NCBI GenBank assembly: GCA_025455225.1
Contig: JALOMY010000003.1
Coordinates: forward strand, 1-32,576
Direction of reading: 5' to 3'
Length of the DNA: 32,576 bases
DNA from: Cyclobacteriaceae bacterium
GTDB taxonomy: Bacteria > Bacteroidota > Bacteroidia > Cytophagales > Cyclobacteriaceae
Both the position numbers and the translations under genes were made by a program. Shown here piece by piece: positions 1-7,842 of the stretch. The notes under the pieces were generated by a model. It was not told the DNA's origin and searched no databases. It worked only from the letters and a program-made list of their open reading frames with translations. How positions within the stretch are numbered: the stretch's first letter is position 1; each line of letters begins with the position of its first letter.

Positions 1-575
1 GGGCCCGAAACTTCGACAGCGAAAAAATCAAGGTTAACGATAAGGTAGGTAACCCCATTCAGATAGGTGTTATCCTGGTATGGCAAGTACGCGATACCTT
101 TAAAGCAGCTTTTGAAGTAGACGATTATGAGAATTTTGTGAAAATACAAAGTGATGCAGCGGTTCGAAAACTGGCCGGTATGTATGCCTATGATAATTTC
201 GACAATGACGTTGAAGTTACACTACGCTCCGGTCATGATGAAGTAAATCATACGCTCGAAGAAAACCTCCGTAACCGGCTTGAAATTGCTGGCATTCATG
301 TTATCGAAGCCCGTATCGGATACCTTGCCTATGCGCCAGAAATTGCCAGTGCCATGTTGCGCAGGCAGCAGGCTGCTGCTGTAGTTTCGGCACGGTATAA
401 AATTGTTGAAGGTGCCGTAAGTATGGTGCAAATGGCGCTCGATCATCTTTCCAAAGAGAGAATAATTGAACTGGATGAAGAGCGCAAAGCTGCTATGGTA
501 AGCAATTTGATGGTGGTGCTATGCGCTGACAAAGATGTCAGCCCCGTAGTCAACACCGGAACACTTCACAATTAA
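1..575 (+). CDS. SPFH-domain protein, 3' part (5' end outside window)
   Basis: The reading frame is open from base 3, so the gene starts before the window and only about 190 C-terminal residues are seen. The first visible residues (ARNFDSEKIKVNDKVGNP, then a strand with IQIGVILVWQV) and the later RNRLEIAGIHVIEARIGYLA match the SPFH/stomatin-prohibitin core, a membrane-associated scaffold fold that oligomerises. A helical segment rich in Ala/Gln (RRQQAAAVVSARYKIVEGA) follows, as in the family. An internal GTG at 138 is not a true start because the conserved fold extends upstream of it. One base separates its stop from the next gene, so the two are probably co-transcribed. Family assignment is firm; the cellular role is not known. 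Confidence 0.85.
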   Translation, partial: ARNFDSEKIKVNDKVGNPIQIGVILVWQVRDTFKAAFEVDDYENFVKIQSDAAVRKLAGMYAYDNFDNDVEVTLRSGHDEVNHTLEENLRNRLEIAGIHVIEARIGYLAYAPEIASAMLRRQQAAAVVSARYKIVEGAVSMVQMALDHLSKERIIELDEERKAAMVSNLMVVLCADKDVSPVVNTGTLHN

Positions 576-576
576 T

Positions 577-1116
577 ATGGCACGTGAATTATTCCAGGAG
601 TATCAAACGTTACGGTCGGTGGTATGGATGTGGTGGATTATCATTCCGGTAAGCATAGTGATGATCATCTTCCTTTTCTATGGCTTCTACTGGCAGCTTA
701 TAATGGGTGAACCCTGGGGAACAAAACCAGGCTCGGATGCTGAATTGATCCTGACAATTGTGCTGGTACTTGTAACCTGGGGTGTTGTTATGCTGATTCT
801 GTTATCCATGAATCTTCAGGTTCACGTTACCAAAACAGCCATTCGGTACAGGTTAAAGCCCTTTATGAGAAAGTCAGAAGAAATCAATTGCGATGAAATT
901 CAGGCATTCAGGATTCTAAAATTAAGTTTTCTAAAATCAAGAAGACGGGGCATCCGAAGAAATCTTTCCGGAAATGAAAAACTAATCCATATTTCAGGAC
1001 GGCACGCGTTGGAATTACTATTGAACGATGGAAGGAAACTGGTTATCGGCACTCAACGTCCGAAAGAATTGGAATCGGCTATGAAAGAAATGAAGTCACC
1101 CTGCGAACCTGCTTAG
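577..1116 (+). CDS. Two-helix membrane protein with PH-like cytoplasmic part, function unknown
   Basis: A 179-residue protein with two predicted membrane helices (about residues 16-40 and 55-80) followed by a soluble, basic, strand-rich region of about 100 residues that looks like the small PH-like domains seen in bacterial membrane proteins. This domain call rests on pattern only. It sits 1 base after the SPFH gene and 2 bases before a ribbon-helix-helix gene, so the three probably form one transcript. The run FLKSRRRGIRRNLSGN is strongly basic and could touch lipid head groups; that is inference. I do not recognise a named family. Confidence 0.75.
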   Translation: MARELFQEYQTLRSVVWMWWIIIPVSIVMIIFLFYGFYWQLIMGEPWGTKPGSDAELILTIVLVLVTWGVVMLILLSMNLQVHVTKTAIRYRLKPFMRKSEEINCDEIQAFRILKLSFLKSRRRGIRRNLSGNEKLIHISGRHALELLLNDGRKLVIGTQRPKELESAMKEMKSPCEPA

Positions 1117-1118
1117 CC

Positions 1119-1274
1119 ATGGCTCAAAAAAAACCTTTTGTACTGCGTCTTGATCCCGAGGTTCTAAAAGCCATTGAAAAATGGGCGGCCGATGAATTCC
1201 GGTCAACCAACGGGCAATTGGAATGGCTGATAACGAAAGCACTGAAAGAAGCCGGTAGATTCAAACAAAAATGA
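1119..1274 (+). CDS. Small Arc-like ribbon-helix-helix protein
   Basis: A 51-residue ORF starting at ATG 1119, two bases after the upstream stop, and ending with TGA at 1272-1274. The N-terminal strand FVLRLDPEVLKAIEKWAADE followed by STNGQLEWLITKALKEAG fits the Arc/MetJ ribbon-helix-helix fold: a beta strand with alternating residues, then two helices. Such proteins bind DNA as dimers, so it may regulate its own operon. The coding potential and tight spacing make it a real gene in my view. Its target is unknown. Confidence 0.75.
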   Translation: MAQKKPFVLRLDPEVLKAIEKWAADEFRSTNGQLEWLITKALKEAGRFKQK

Positions 1275-1341
1275 TGCACAAAATATTTCCACTGAACTGG
1301 AATGATATTCGCTTCACGAATTATCTTTCGAACTTAAACTG

Positions 1342-2133
1342 ATGATTATGAAAATCTATGCCGTGATTTCATTTATGCTCCTATTCATGGTTTTCATTCC
1401 GGCTTATAGCCAAACCGATTATGTTGTTCTGGCCAAGGGTGATACGCTGTATGGCAAAGTAACTCATCTTAATTACGGGATTGAACAAAAAGTTCAGCTG
1501 GTTGATACTAATCGAAAAAAATCGGTATACAGTATTGTCCAGGTTAAAGCCTTTCACCTGAAAAATGACAATTACCATGTTGTAAAAATGTTCGACCGGT
1601 ATAAGTTCATGAAGTTGGTTGTACCGGGATATGCGAGCTTATACGAATACCAGGAAGATGATCGTACAACCTGGGATGGTCGTTATTTATATAAAATGGA
1701 TGGCTCCGGGATTGATGTTCCCAACATCAGTTTTAAAAGACGAATGGTTGAGTTTATGAAGGATTGTCCCCAGGTTGCTGCACAACTGGATTCAGGTAAA
1801 CTAGTTCGAAATGATCTTGTTGAAATTGTACAACAATACAACGCCTGCATTGAAAATAATACATTGGTAAGCAAAAACGAGTCAGCTATGGCTGAGCAGG
1901 CTGTTGCCACTAAAATAAGCCCCTGGAATGAACTTGAATCGGCCGTGAAAGAATCCGCAACGCTGGAAGAAAAAGAATCCGTTTTGGAAATGATCAGTGA
2001 AGCCCGGTCAAAAACCGAACGGGGTGAGAAAATTCCCAATTTCATTTTAGATGGACTGAAGAAATCGTTTGCCGGGGAACCTGCTCTTTCAGAATTGCTG
2101 ACCAAAGCCATCGATGCATCTATAAAACAGTAA
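1342..2133 (+). CDS. Secreted protein of unknown function
   Basis: A 263-residue protein with an N-terminal signal peptide: a hydrophobic stretch FMLLFMVFIPAYS ending near residue 24 before QTDYVVL. ATG 1342 and ATG 1348 (MKIYAV) are both possible starts; the second gives a more typical signal peptide. The mature part opens with DYVVLAKGDTLYGKVTHL, a 'process with attached KGDTLxGKV' pattern common in Bacteroidota exported proteins of unknown role. The C-terminal third is a charged helical region (about residues 190-260). No enzyme motif is visible. It is preceded by a 67-base spacer after the ribbon-helix-helix gene and followed by a possible weak terminator. Whether it belongs to the upstream transcript is open. 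Confidence 0.75.
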   Translation: MIMKIYAVISFMLLFMVFIPAYSQTDYVVLAKGDTLYGKVTHLNYGIEQKVQLVDTNRKKSVYSIVQVKAFHLKNDNYHVVKMFDRYKFMKLVVPGYASLYEYQEDDRTTWDGRYLYKMDGSGIDVPNISFKRRMVEFMKDCPQVAAQLDSGKLVRNDLVEIVQQYNACIENNTLVSKNESAMAEQAVATKISPWNELESAVKESATLEEKESVLEMISEARSKTERGEKIPNFILDGLKKSFAGEPALSELLTKAIDASIKQ

Positions 2134-2134
2134 G

Positions 2135-2157
2135 CCTTTGTTGTACACAAGGTTTTT
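2135..2157 (+). terminator. Possible weak intrinsic terminator after the secreted-protein gene
   Basis: CCTT(T)GT and ACAAGG arms can pair as six base pairs with one bulge around a five-base loop, followed by TTTTT at 2153-2157. The gene stop lies directly before it. The stem is short, so this is a tentative call. Confidence 0.3.
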
Positions 2158-2332
2158 GCATGGATAAAGCAAGGCCAATCACTTAAAATCTCCGTGATGC
2201 ACAGGAGAGTGAAAATAGCTGAAGTGGTTTTCGATCCGTCCTAATTAAAACTTCATTCATATCCGTCAGGAGATTCCTCCGGTTTTAAAGTAATCCTTTT
2301 CATAGACGATTGATTCCTTATTACCTTCGGGC

Positions 2333-3103
2333 ATGAAACTTTTTATTGAAAAGGAATTGCGCCAGGTTGAACTTAAACCCAAAGATGAAAGTCGGTTTCT
2401 TGAAGGTCCTCACAGCCGTTCCTATGAATTCTTTTTTTCACTCCGTGTTTTGCTGGAATTTATAAAAGGATTCCGGGCATTGCACTTTGTAGGACCGTGT
2501 ATTACTGTTTTTGGATCAGCCCGCTTTAAAGAAGATCATCCGTATTATAAACAGGCATATGAAATTGGTAAACGCATAGGTAAAAGCGGAATTACTGTTA
2601 TGACTGGTGGTGGTCCGGGTATCATGGAAGCTGCCAATCGCGGAGCTTTTGAGAATGGAGGAACATCGGTTGGCTGTAATATTGAGTTGCCCTTCGAACA
2701 GTCAGCCAACCCCTACATGCATAAATGGGTAACCATTAAATATTTTTTCGTGAGGAAGGTGTTGCTTGTTAAATATTCCATTGCTTTTGTTGTGATGCCG
2801 GGAGGATTTGGCACAATGGATGAATTTTGGGAAACGCTAACCTTGATTCAAACAAGCATCATCAGTGATTTTCCGGTGGTTATTATTGGCAAAGAGTACT
2901 TTGCACCCTTGCAAACCATGCTGAATAAAATGGTGGAAGAGAAAACGGTATCACCCGATGATCTGCGCCTGGTATTGATAACCGATGATGTGGATGAAGT
3001 TCAGGATTACATCAGTCGCTTTGTACAGGAAAATTATCATATAAAAAGGGTTAAGCCTCAGCCTTTTCTCTTTGAACATCTCAACTTAAGTAAACGTAAA
3101 TAA
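2333..3103 (+). CDS. LOG-family protein (TIGR00730-type nucleotide phosphoribohydrolase)
   Basis: A 256-residue Rossmann-fold protein of the LOG ('Lonely guy') family, which hydrolyses nucleoside 5'-monophosphates to a base and ribose 5-phosphate. The two signature elements are present: TGGGPGIMEAAN (residues 91-102) for phosphate binding and PGGFGTMDEFWE (156-167), including the catalytic Glu164 region. The N-terminal ITVFGSARF (57-65) is the usual first strand. It has an extra about 45-residue N-terminal extension relative to small LOG proteins, as in many bacterial homologues. It appears to be a single-gene unit. The family call is firm; the physiological substrate (AMP or another nucleotide) cannot be read from sequence. 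Confidence 0.9.
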   Translation: MKLFIEKELRQVELKPKDESRFLEGPHSRSYEFFFSLRVLLEFIKGFRALHFVGPCITVFGSARFKEDHPYYKQAYEIGKRIGKSGITVMTGGGPGIMEAANRGAFENGGTSVGCNIELPFEQSANPYMHKWVTIKYFFVRKVLLVKYSIAFVVMPGGFGTMDEFWETLTLIQTSIISDFPVVIIGKEYFAPLQTMLNKMVEEKTVSPDDLRLVLITDDVDEVQDYISRFVQENYHIKRVKPQPFLFEHLNLSKRK

Positions 3104-3203
3104 TGGATGCTAATTGGTATTTAAGCCATCCGAAACTCATTAAATCTGCAAGCTCTGAATGATTTGATTAATCAATTTGTTATCCGATAAATTCCAATCT
3201 ATC

Positions 3204-3680
3204 ATGAAATGGTTTTTGCCTGCACTTCTTCTCCTGGTTGCCTGTCAATCAAAACCATCCGAAACACAATCTGAACTTGATATCCAAAGTGAACCTGATT
3301 CAGTAATTCAAGACAATGAATTTGAACTTCCACCGAAAACGGACTGGAACTACGAAATTCTGTACGGACATTACGAACATGAAAGCAATACCAGGGGTTT
3401 TAACTCATTTGTTGAAATACGACCGGAAGGTAATGACGTTTGGTTCGATTTATCGGTCAATAATCAATCGTGTACCGGCCAGGCGAGTGGATTTATCGGA
3501 ATTGCTTTACGAACAGATAATGAATACGCTGGTTTTTACGAAAACAACGATTGCCGTCTCGAGTTTTATTTCAACATCATAGAGAAGACTATCCGTATAG
3601 AAGAAGTTGGCTTTTGCAAACTTCATGAAACGGGTTGCGGATTTGCCGGTGTTTACCGGCAAGTAAAAAAGACCAATTAA
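3204..3680 (+). CDS. Small lipoprotein, function unknown
   Basis: ATG 3204 gives MKWFLPALLLLVACQS, a short lipoprotein signal with lipobox LVAC and lipidated Cys14; an in-frame TTG at 3177 would put ten polar residues before it and is less likely. The mature protein is about 145 residues: an acidic Ser/Glu/Pro/Asp linker to about residue 45, then a compact strand-rich domain with four cysteines (in NQSCTGQ, NNDCRLEF, FCKLHETGCG) that could form disulfides in the periplasm. No named family recognised. Its stop overlaps the convergent menC stop by four bases. Confidence 0.75.
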   Translation: MKWFLPALLLLVACQSKPSETQSELDIQSEPDSVIQDNEFELPPKTDWNYEILYGHYEHESNTRGFNSFVEIRPEGNDVWFDLSVNNQSCTGQASGFIGIALRTDNEYAGFYENNDCRLEFYFNIIEKTIRIEEVGFCKLHETGCGFAGVYRQVKKTN

Positions 3681-4741
3681 TTTTCTTCGAGCGAAGTCAG
3701 ATCCCAGCTTTTGTTTACATCATACCGAATTTCTCCCCCGCTTACCATTAGTGGTGAAGGGAAATTATCCTGATAGAGAAGACCGGTACCCAGTCCCTGC
3801 GGAAGATCAACTTCATAATTTGCTGTAAATTGACAGATGGCATTTAATCCAATGTTTGATTCAAGGGCGGATGTCATCCACCACCCTACATTATGTTGAT
3901 CAGCCAATTGAATCCAATCGCGGCAGGAATTCAGGCCACCATGCAGCGTTGGCTTTAAGATGATAAACTGGGGTTTGATCCGGGTTAATAATTCAACTTT
4001 ACGCTGAATTTCAGTAACGCCAATCAATTCCTCATCCAATGCAATCGGGATGGGCGATTGTTTACACAATTGCTCCATGAGAGTTGATCCGGGTTTTATC
4101 GGTTGTTCGATTGAATGAACGGAAAAACGGGCCAGCTCATTTAATTTATCCAAAGCCTCCCCGGGATTGAATGCACCATTTGCATCCAACCGCAGATTGA
4201 TCCCATAGTTGGCGTAACGGGTCCGTATATACTGCAACACCTCACATTCCTTTGAAAAATCCAGGCTTCCTACCTTGATTTTTATAGTCCGGAATCCTTG
4301 CATGATTTTCGAATCAATCTGCCGGATCATGGAATCCGGTTCACTCATCCAGATCAGTCCGTTAATAGGAACAGGAACTCCTTCTACAAACCGGTTTTTA
4401 TAGATCAACCGTTTTCCTCCATTCAGCAGGTCGAGCAAAGCGGTTTCCAATCCAAAACGAATAGAGGGCAAATTGGCAGGCACACATTCAATGATCCGGT
4501 TCATTTCCAGCGGGCCCGTACAAAATTTTGCAAGTGAATCAGCAAGCAGATCCTCAAAATCCGTATGGTCATCCGGACTAAGCCCGGGTAAGGGTCCACA
4601 CTCGCCCAGACCAATCTGATTGGGGTAATTTGAATTCCACACTTTAACAAACCAGGATGTTTTTGAATTCATAGTGCCCCTTGAGGTACGGGCATCAAAG
4701 TTGAAGTGAAAGACTTTTTTAATGAAGGATGAACGAATCAT
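3677..4741 (-). CDS. menC: o-Succinylbenzoate synthase (MenC, enolase superfamily)
   Basis: A 354-residue enolase-superfamily enzyme that dehydrates SHCHC to o-succinylbenzoate in menaquinone synthesis. The catalytic set is complete: KIKVG with the acid/base Lys156, metal ligands Asp186 (RLDANGAF), Glu212 (SIEQP) and Asp236 (ALDEE), and the second catalytic Lys263 (ILKPTLHGG). The N-terminal capping domain (about 1-110) includes GLGECGPLPGL. Muconate cycloisomerase or dipeptide epimerase are the alternatives in this superfamily; the LDEEL and LKPTLHGG contexts favour MenC. No other men gene lies in the window. It is divergent from the QueA-like gene across 66 bases. Menaquinol is the expected substrate of the ACIII complex encoded further right. 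Confidence 0.88.
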   Translation of the reverse strand: MIRSSFIKKVFHFNFDARTSRGTMNSKTSWFVKVWNSNYPNQIGLGECGPLPGLSPDDHTDFEDLLADSLAKFCTGPLEMNRIIECVPANLPSIRFGLETALLDLLNGGKRLIYKNRFVEGVPVPINGLIWMSEPDSMIRQIDSKIMQGFRTIKIKVGSLDFSKECEVLQYIRTRYANYGINLRLDANGAFNPGEALDKLNELARFSVHSIEQPIKPGSTLMEQLCKQSPIPIALDEELIGVTEIQRKVELLTRIKPQFIILKPTLHGGLNSCRDWIQLADQHNVGWWMTSALESNIGLNAICQFTANYEVDLPQGLGTGLLYQDNFPSPLMVSGGEIRYDVNKSWDLTSLEEN

Positions 4742-4790
4742 TTCATTTCAGAATCTTAAAAGCGAAAGTATGAAATAAATCATCAGCGCT

Positions 4791-4798
4791 TAACTTTG
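4791..4798 (+). promoter_or_regulatory. Candidate -7 promoter element (TAACTTTG) of the QueA-like gene
   Basis: TAACTTTG matches the Bacteroidota -7 consensus TAnnTTTG exactly and lies only nine bases before ATG 4808. Transcription would then start about 4803-4806, giving an almost leaderless mRNA. I do not see a TTG -33 element at the expected distance, so the call is moderate. Confidence 0.45.
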
Positions 4799-4807
4799 CC
4801 ACCCATT

Positions 4808-5998
4808 ATGCAACCGATTTCCATTCAGGATTATCTTTACCACCTTCCGGAAGAACGAATCGCCTATCACCCATTACCCGACCGGGATCAGTCAAAACTT
4901 TTGGTTTATAACCGGGGTTCTGTCTCGCATGCGCATTTTAAAAACCTGCCGGAGTTTCTCCCATCTAACAGCACACTCTTCTTTAATGATACCCGGGTTA
5001 TTCCTGCACGCATGCATTTTGTTAAAGACAGTGGCTCCATAATTGAAATATTCCTCTTAAATCCAATTGAACCATCGGCTTTACTATCGGAAGCGATGGC
5101 GGCTACAGGCACCTGTTCCTGGCATTGTATGATTGGTAACGCTAAACGATGGAAACAAAGCACGGTGCTAACAAGAATGCTGGATGATATTAAACTCACA
5201 GCATCCCTGAAAGACCGGGCAAATCAGGTAATTGAATTTTCATGGACACCATCCACGTATTCATTCACGGAAATTCTGAGTCGGGTCGGACTCACTCCCC
5301 TTCCTCCTTACATCAAGCGCAAAGTCGTTCAAACAGATGCAGATCGATATCAAACAGTTTATTCAGATAAAGATGGAGCAGTTGCTGCACCTACTGCAGG
5401 ACTCCACTTCACAGAAAAGGTTTTGCAACATTTGGAAAGCCTCGGTATTGAAAAGGAATTTCTCACTCTTCATGTAAGTGCCGGTACATTCCAACCCATT
5501 AAATCTGAAAATGCTTTAGAACATACCATGCATGAGGAGCAACTGGTTGTTCAATACCAGACTATCGTAAACCTGCTTAAACCAAATCGATTCATTGTAT
5601 CGGTAGGCACTACCTCATTGCGTACACTGGAAAGCCTGTATTGGTATGGTGTAAAATTATTGACCAATCCCGATGCCCGGTTTGAAATAGAACAAGATTA
5701 TCCATATGCACAATCCAAAGGCTTACCCGACCGGTATACTGCCATTTCCGCAATTAAAGCTATGATGGAGAGCAAGGGGCTTAAACAGATAGTCGGGTAT
5801 ACTTCAATTTATATTTACCCGGGGTATTCATTCCGTATATGCCAGGGTTTAATAACCAACTTTCATCTTCCCGGTTCAACCCTGATGTTGTTAATAGCCG
5901 CCTTTGTTGGTCCGAACTGGAAAAAGATTTATAACGAAGCACTTGAAAACAACTACCGCTTTTTAAGCTATGGAGACAGTTCCTTACTTATTCCATGA
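4808..5998 (+). CDS. queA: QueA-family SAM:tRNA ribosyltransferase-isomerase, long form
   Basis: A 396-residue protein of the QueA family, which transfers and isomerises the ribosyl group of S-adenosylmethionine onto preQ1-tRNA to form epoxyqueuosine. Family motifs are present: IAYHPLPDRDQSKLLVY near the start, FNDTRVIPARM (about 60-70), AAPTAGLHFT (about 197-206), VGTTSLRTLESL and TNFHLPGSTLMLLIAAF near the end. ATG 4808 (MQPISIQDYL) is chosen; a TTG at 4796 would overlap the promoter element. It is about 50 residues longer than typical QueA (about 340-350), the extra length being in the middle region. It might be a paralogue with a related but different job if a second, standard QueA exists elsewhere in the genome. 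Confidence 0.85.
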   Translation: MQPISIQDYLYHLPEERIAYHPLPDRDQSKLLVYNRGSVSHAHFKNLPEFLPSNSTLFFNDTRVIPARMHFVKDSGSIIEIFLLNPIEPSALLSEAMAATGTCSWHCMIGNAKRWKQSTVLTRMLDDIKLTASLKDRANQVIEFSWTPSTYSFTEILSRVGLTPLPPYIKRKVVQTDADRYQTVYSDKDGAVAAPTAGLHFTEKVLQHLESLGIEKEFLTLHVSAGTFQPIKSENALEHTMHEEQLVVQYQTIVNLLKPNRFIVSVGTTSLRTLESLYWYGVKLLTNPDARFEIEQDYPYAQSKGLPDRYTAISAIKAMMESKGLKQIVGYTSIYIYPGYSFRICQGLITNFHLPGSTLMLLIAAFVGPNWKKIYNEALENNYRFLSYGDSSLLIP

Positions 5999-6007
5999 TG
6001 AATTTCA

Positions 6008-6021
6008 GCCCTTGAAAGGGC
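6008..6021 (+). terminator. Hairpin just after the QueA-like gene
   Basis: GCCCTT-GA-AAGGGC is a perfect inverted repeat ten bases after the stop codon. There is no T tract behind it, so it may be an mRNA-end stabiliser rather than an intrinsic terminator, or chance. Confidence 0.3.
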
Positions 6022-6231
6022 AATGTACTTACCTGAACTGTTTGTTCTACTTAGGTTGCCGGGAATCAAAAAACGTATGCAATTCAGGATTAAATTTTAA
6101 AGAAGGGTGTTAGGATTTCACCGGCCAAATCGCGTATCTTAGAATGTTGTGCTTTAGCATTATTATTAAATCGAAACCAAACGAGACGATCTGGCCAATA
6201 ATCACAGCGTTGAACCACCAAGACTCCTCCT

Positions 6232-7656
6232 ATGCATTATGACATTGACGTTCTCATAATTTTTTCTGAAAAAGACAACCACTCAACTTCCGGACAAATC
6301 GGTTGGGTTACCCAGCTTAAAAAACATCTGGAACTTGTACTTACCCAGTTAACCCGGTCTAAACCTGCTGTTTTACTTAAAAGTGAATTTGATTCAATCA
6401 CTTCTCCCAATCTGAATAATGCTGCTGTATTGATTGCCATTGTTACACCCGATTTCATTGTTTCATCAAATTGCCTGGATAACCTCAAGCGATTTCAGCT
6501 AGTGGTTCAAAATCAAACTTCAAGAATATTTAAAGTGGTTAAAAGCCGGGTTCCGCTGAGTTCACTACCGCCAATACTCCAGGAATCAGATGAATATGAT
6601 TTGACTCCGGTTAATTCAAGCAACAATAGATTATTTTACCAGGCGGAAGATTCATCCGTGAACGAGGAAGAATTATACTGGCTCCGGGTAACCGATCTTG
6701 CTTACTCTATAAAAGATGAATTAAGTCAGTTGAAGCCGAACGGAACTGAACAAAATTCAAGGAAACTTATACAGAAGACTGTTTACCTGGCAGAAACCGG
6801 CAACGATTTAACGGTTCAGAGACACATTCTTCAGCGGGAACTTATTAAGCATGGCTATCGGGTACTCCCAGAAAAAAAACTACCGGCACATTTTGCTGAA
6901 TTTGAGAAAGCAGTCCGCCACGACCTGGAGGAAGCCCAGTTGGCAATCCACCTGATCGGCTATCATCCGGGTGAGATGCTTGAGGGAACCCAGCTTTCTG
7001 TTTTAGACCTTCAAAACCGAATAGCGTCTGAAAAAAGCAACCGCACAGGAACCGAAAACTTTTCGCGAATGATCTGGATCTCGCCTGAACACATTCGGGC
7101 AGATGATAAACAACGGCAGTTTATTGAAAATCTCAAGCGTGAAACTGAGGTTCAGGAAGGCATTGAAATACTTCAAACACCAATTGAAGAATTCAAAAAT
7201 ATCATCCGGGAAGAATTATCAGAACCTTCGGGAAGTTTTACTCTGCAGGATTCTCAGGGCAAGTCTGTTTACCTTATACACGATCGAATCGATCAGTCGC
7301 TGGTTGATCCTCTTATTAAATCTTTGGAAAATGGTGGCTATACGGTTCTTACACCTCAATTCGATGGAGATATGCTAACGGTACGGCAGCGTCATTTGGA
7401 AAACCTGAGAGCATTTGATTCAGCAATTATCTTTAAAGGAAAAGTAAATCCGCAATGGGTACGCATGAAAATTCTTGACTTGCTTAAAGCGCCAGGCCTT
7501 GGCCGTAATAAACCGGTTATTGGAAAAGCGATTTTAACTTTGGCCGGAAATCCTTTGGAGCTGGAAATTATCAAGAAGCATAATATCAAAGTAGTTGAAA
7601 CAGACCCGTCTCATGCTACCCATAACCTTCAGGCTATTTTAAGTGAATTTTCGTAA
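6232..7656 (+). CDS. Three-domain TIR / DUF4062-like protein, catalytic residues not evident
   Basis: A 474-residue soluble protein with three tandem Rossmann-like alpha/beta domains. Domain 1 (about 1-165) looks like a TIR domain: strand YDIDVLIIFSEKDN, an amphipathic helix, then AAVLIAIVTPDFIVSSN. Domain 2 (about 182-325) starts KTVYLAETGNDLTVQRHIL and has AQLAIHLIGYHPGEML, as in DUF4062-like regions. Domain 3 (about 345-465) starts KSVYLIHDRIDQSLVDPL and is TIR-like again. Such TIR+DUF4062+TIR chains are known in Bacteroidota, usually beside STAND NTPase, WD40 or caspase-like genes; none is here. At the TIR SxWCxxE position this protein reads S79-N80-C81-L82-D83-N84, so the Trp and the NADase Glu are both Asn. 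It stands alone, with 233 bases before and 186 after. Confidence 0.7.
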   Translation: MHYDIDVLIIFSEKDNHSTSGQIGWVTQLKKHLELVLTQLTRSKPAVLLKSEFDSITSPNLNNAAVLIAIVTPDFIVSSNCLDNLKRFQLVVQNQTSRIFKVVKSRVPLSSLPPILQESDEYDLTPVNSSNNRLFYQAEDSSVNEEELYWLRVTDLAYSIKDELSQLKPNGTEQNSRKLIQKTVYLAETGNDLTVQRHILQRELIKHGYRVLPEKKLPAHFAEFEKAVRHDLEEAQLAIHLIGYHPGEMLEGTQLSVLDLQNRIASEKSNRTGTENFSRMIWISPEHIRADDKQRQFIENLKRETEVQEGIEILQTPIEEFKNIIREELSEPSGSFTLQDSQGKSVYLIHDRIDQSLVDPLIKSLENGGYTVLTPQFDGDMLTVRQRHLENLRAFDSAIIFKGKVNPQWVRMKILDLLKAPGLGRNKPVIGKAILTLAGNPLELEIIKKHNIKVVETDPSHATHNLQAILSEFS

Positions 7657-7790
7657 TAAAATCCAGTAAGCAAGTATTAAATTAAGTTTTCTTATCCTGT
7701 CTGTTTTAATGTAATTATATAATGCAAAATTGTTGGCCTCAAACCCTGAATAAGATTTCCGAAACCAGGCACGGACATAATTTTAAGCTT

Positions 7791-7821
7791 TTGTTAGAAT
7801 TATCAACTTCCATTATTTTTA
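7791..7821 (+). promoter_or_regulatory. Candidate Bacteroidota-type promoter for the terC-to-SRAP operon
   Basis: TTG at 7791-7793 (-33 type) is followed after 20 bases by TATTTTTA at 7814-7821, which matches TAnnTTTG at seven of eight positions. The ATG of the TerC gene lies 21 bases further on. Position and spacing fit the four-gene run that starts here. Confidence 0.4.
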
Positions 7822-7842
7822 ACCCTTAATCGTACCCTCTGA

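Noticed and set aside
138-575. Treating the SPFH gene as starting at GTG 138
   Set aside because: The upstream sequence is open and encodes conserved SPFH residues, so the gene is truncated by the window.
1271-1342. A 23-codon ORF (MMHKIFPLNW...) overlapping the ribbon-helix-helix stop and the next start
   Set aside because: Chained ATGA and TGATG overlaps look like coupling, but the ORF is too short and has no recognisable sequence feature, so it is probably chance.
1683-2150. 155-codon ORF on the minus strand under the secreted-protein gene
   Set aside because: It mirrors the opposite coding frame, has no motif and is Ser-rich as expected for an antisense shadow.
2322-2329. TACCTTCG as a -7 element before the LOG gene
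   Set aside because: It has one mismatch to TAnnTTTG and lies only a few bases before the ATG, with no -33 TTG at a proper distance.
3104-3131. Hairpin TGGATG...CATCC after the LOG-family gene
   Set aside because: It has five to seven base pairs with a bulge and no T tract, so it is not convincing as a terminator.
5999-6231. A tRNA or small RNA gene in the 233-base gap before the TIR-like gene
   Set aside because: No cloverleaf, T-loop motif or other RNA signature is visible; only the GCCCTTGAAAGGGC hairpin stands out.
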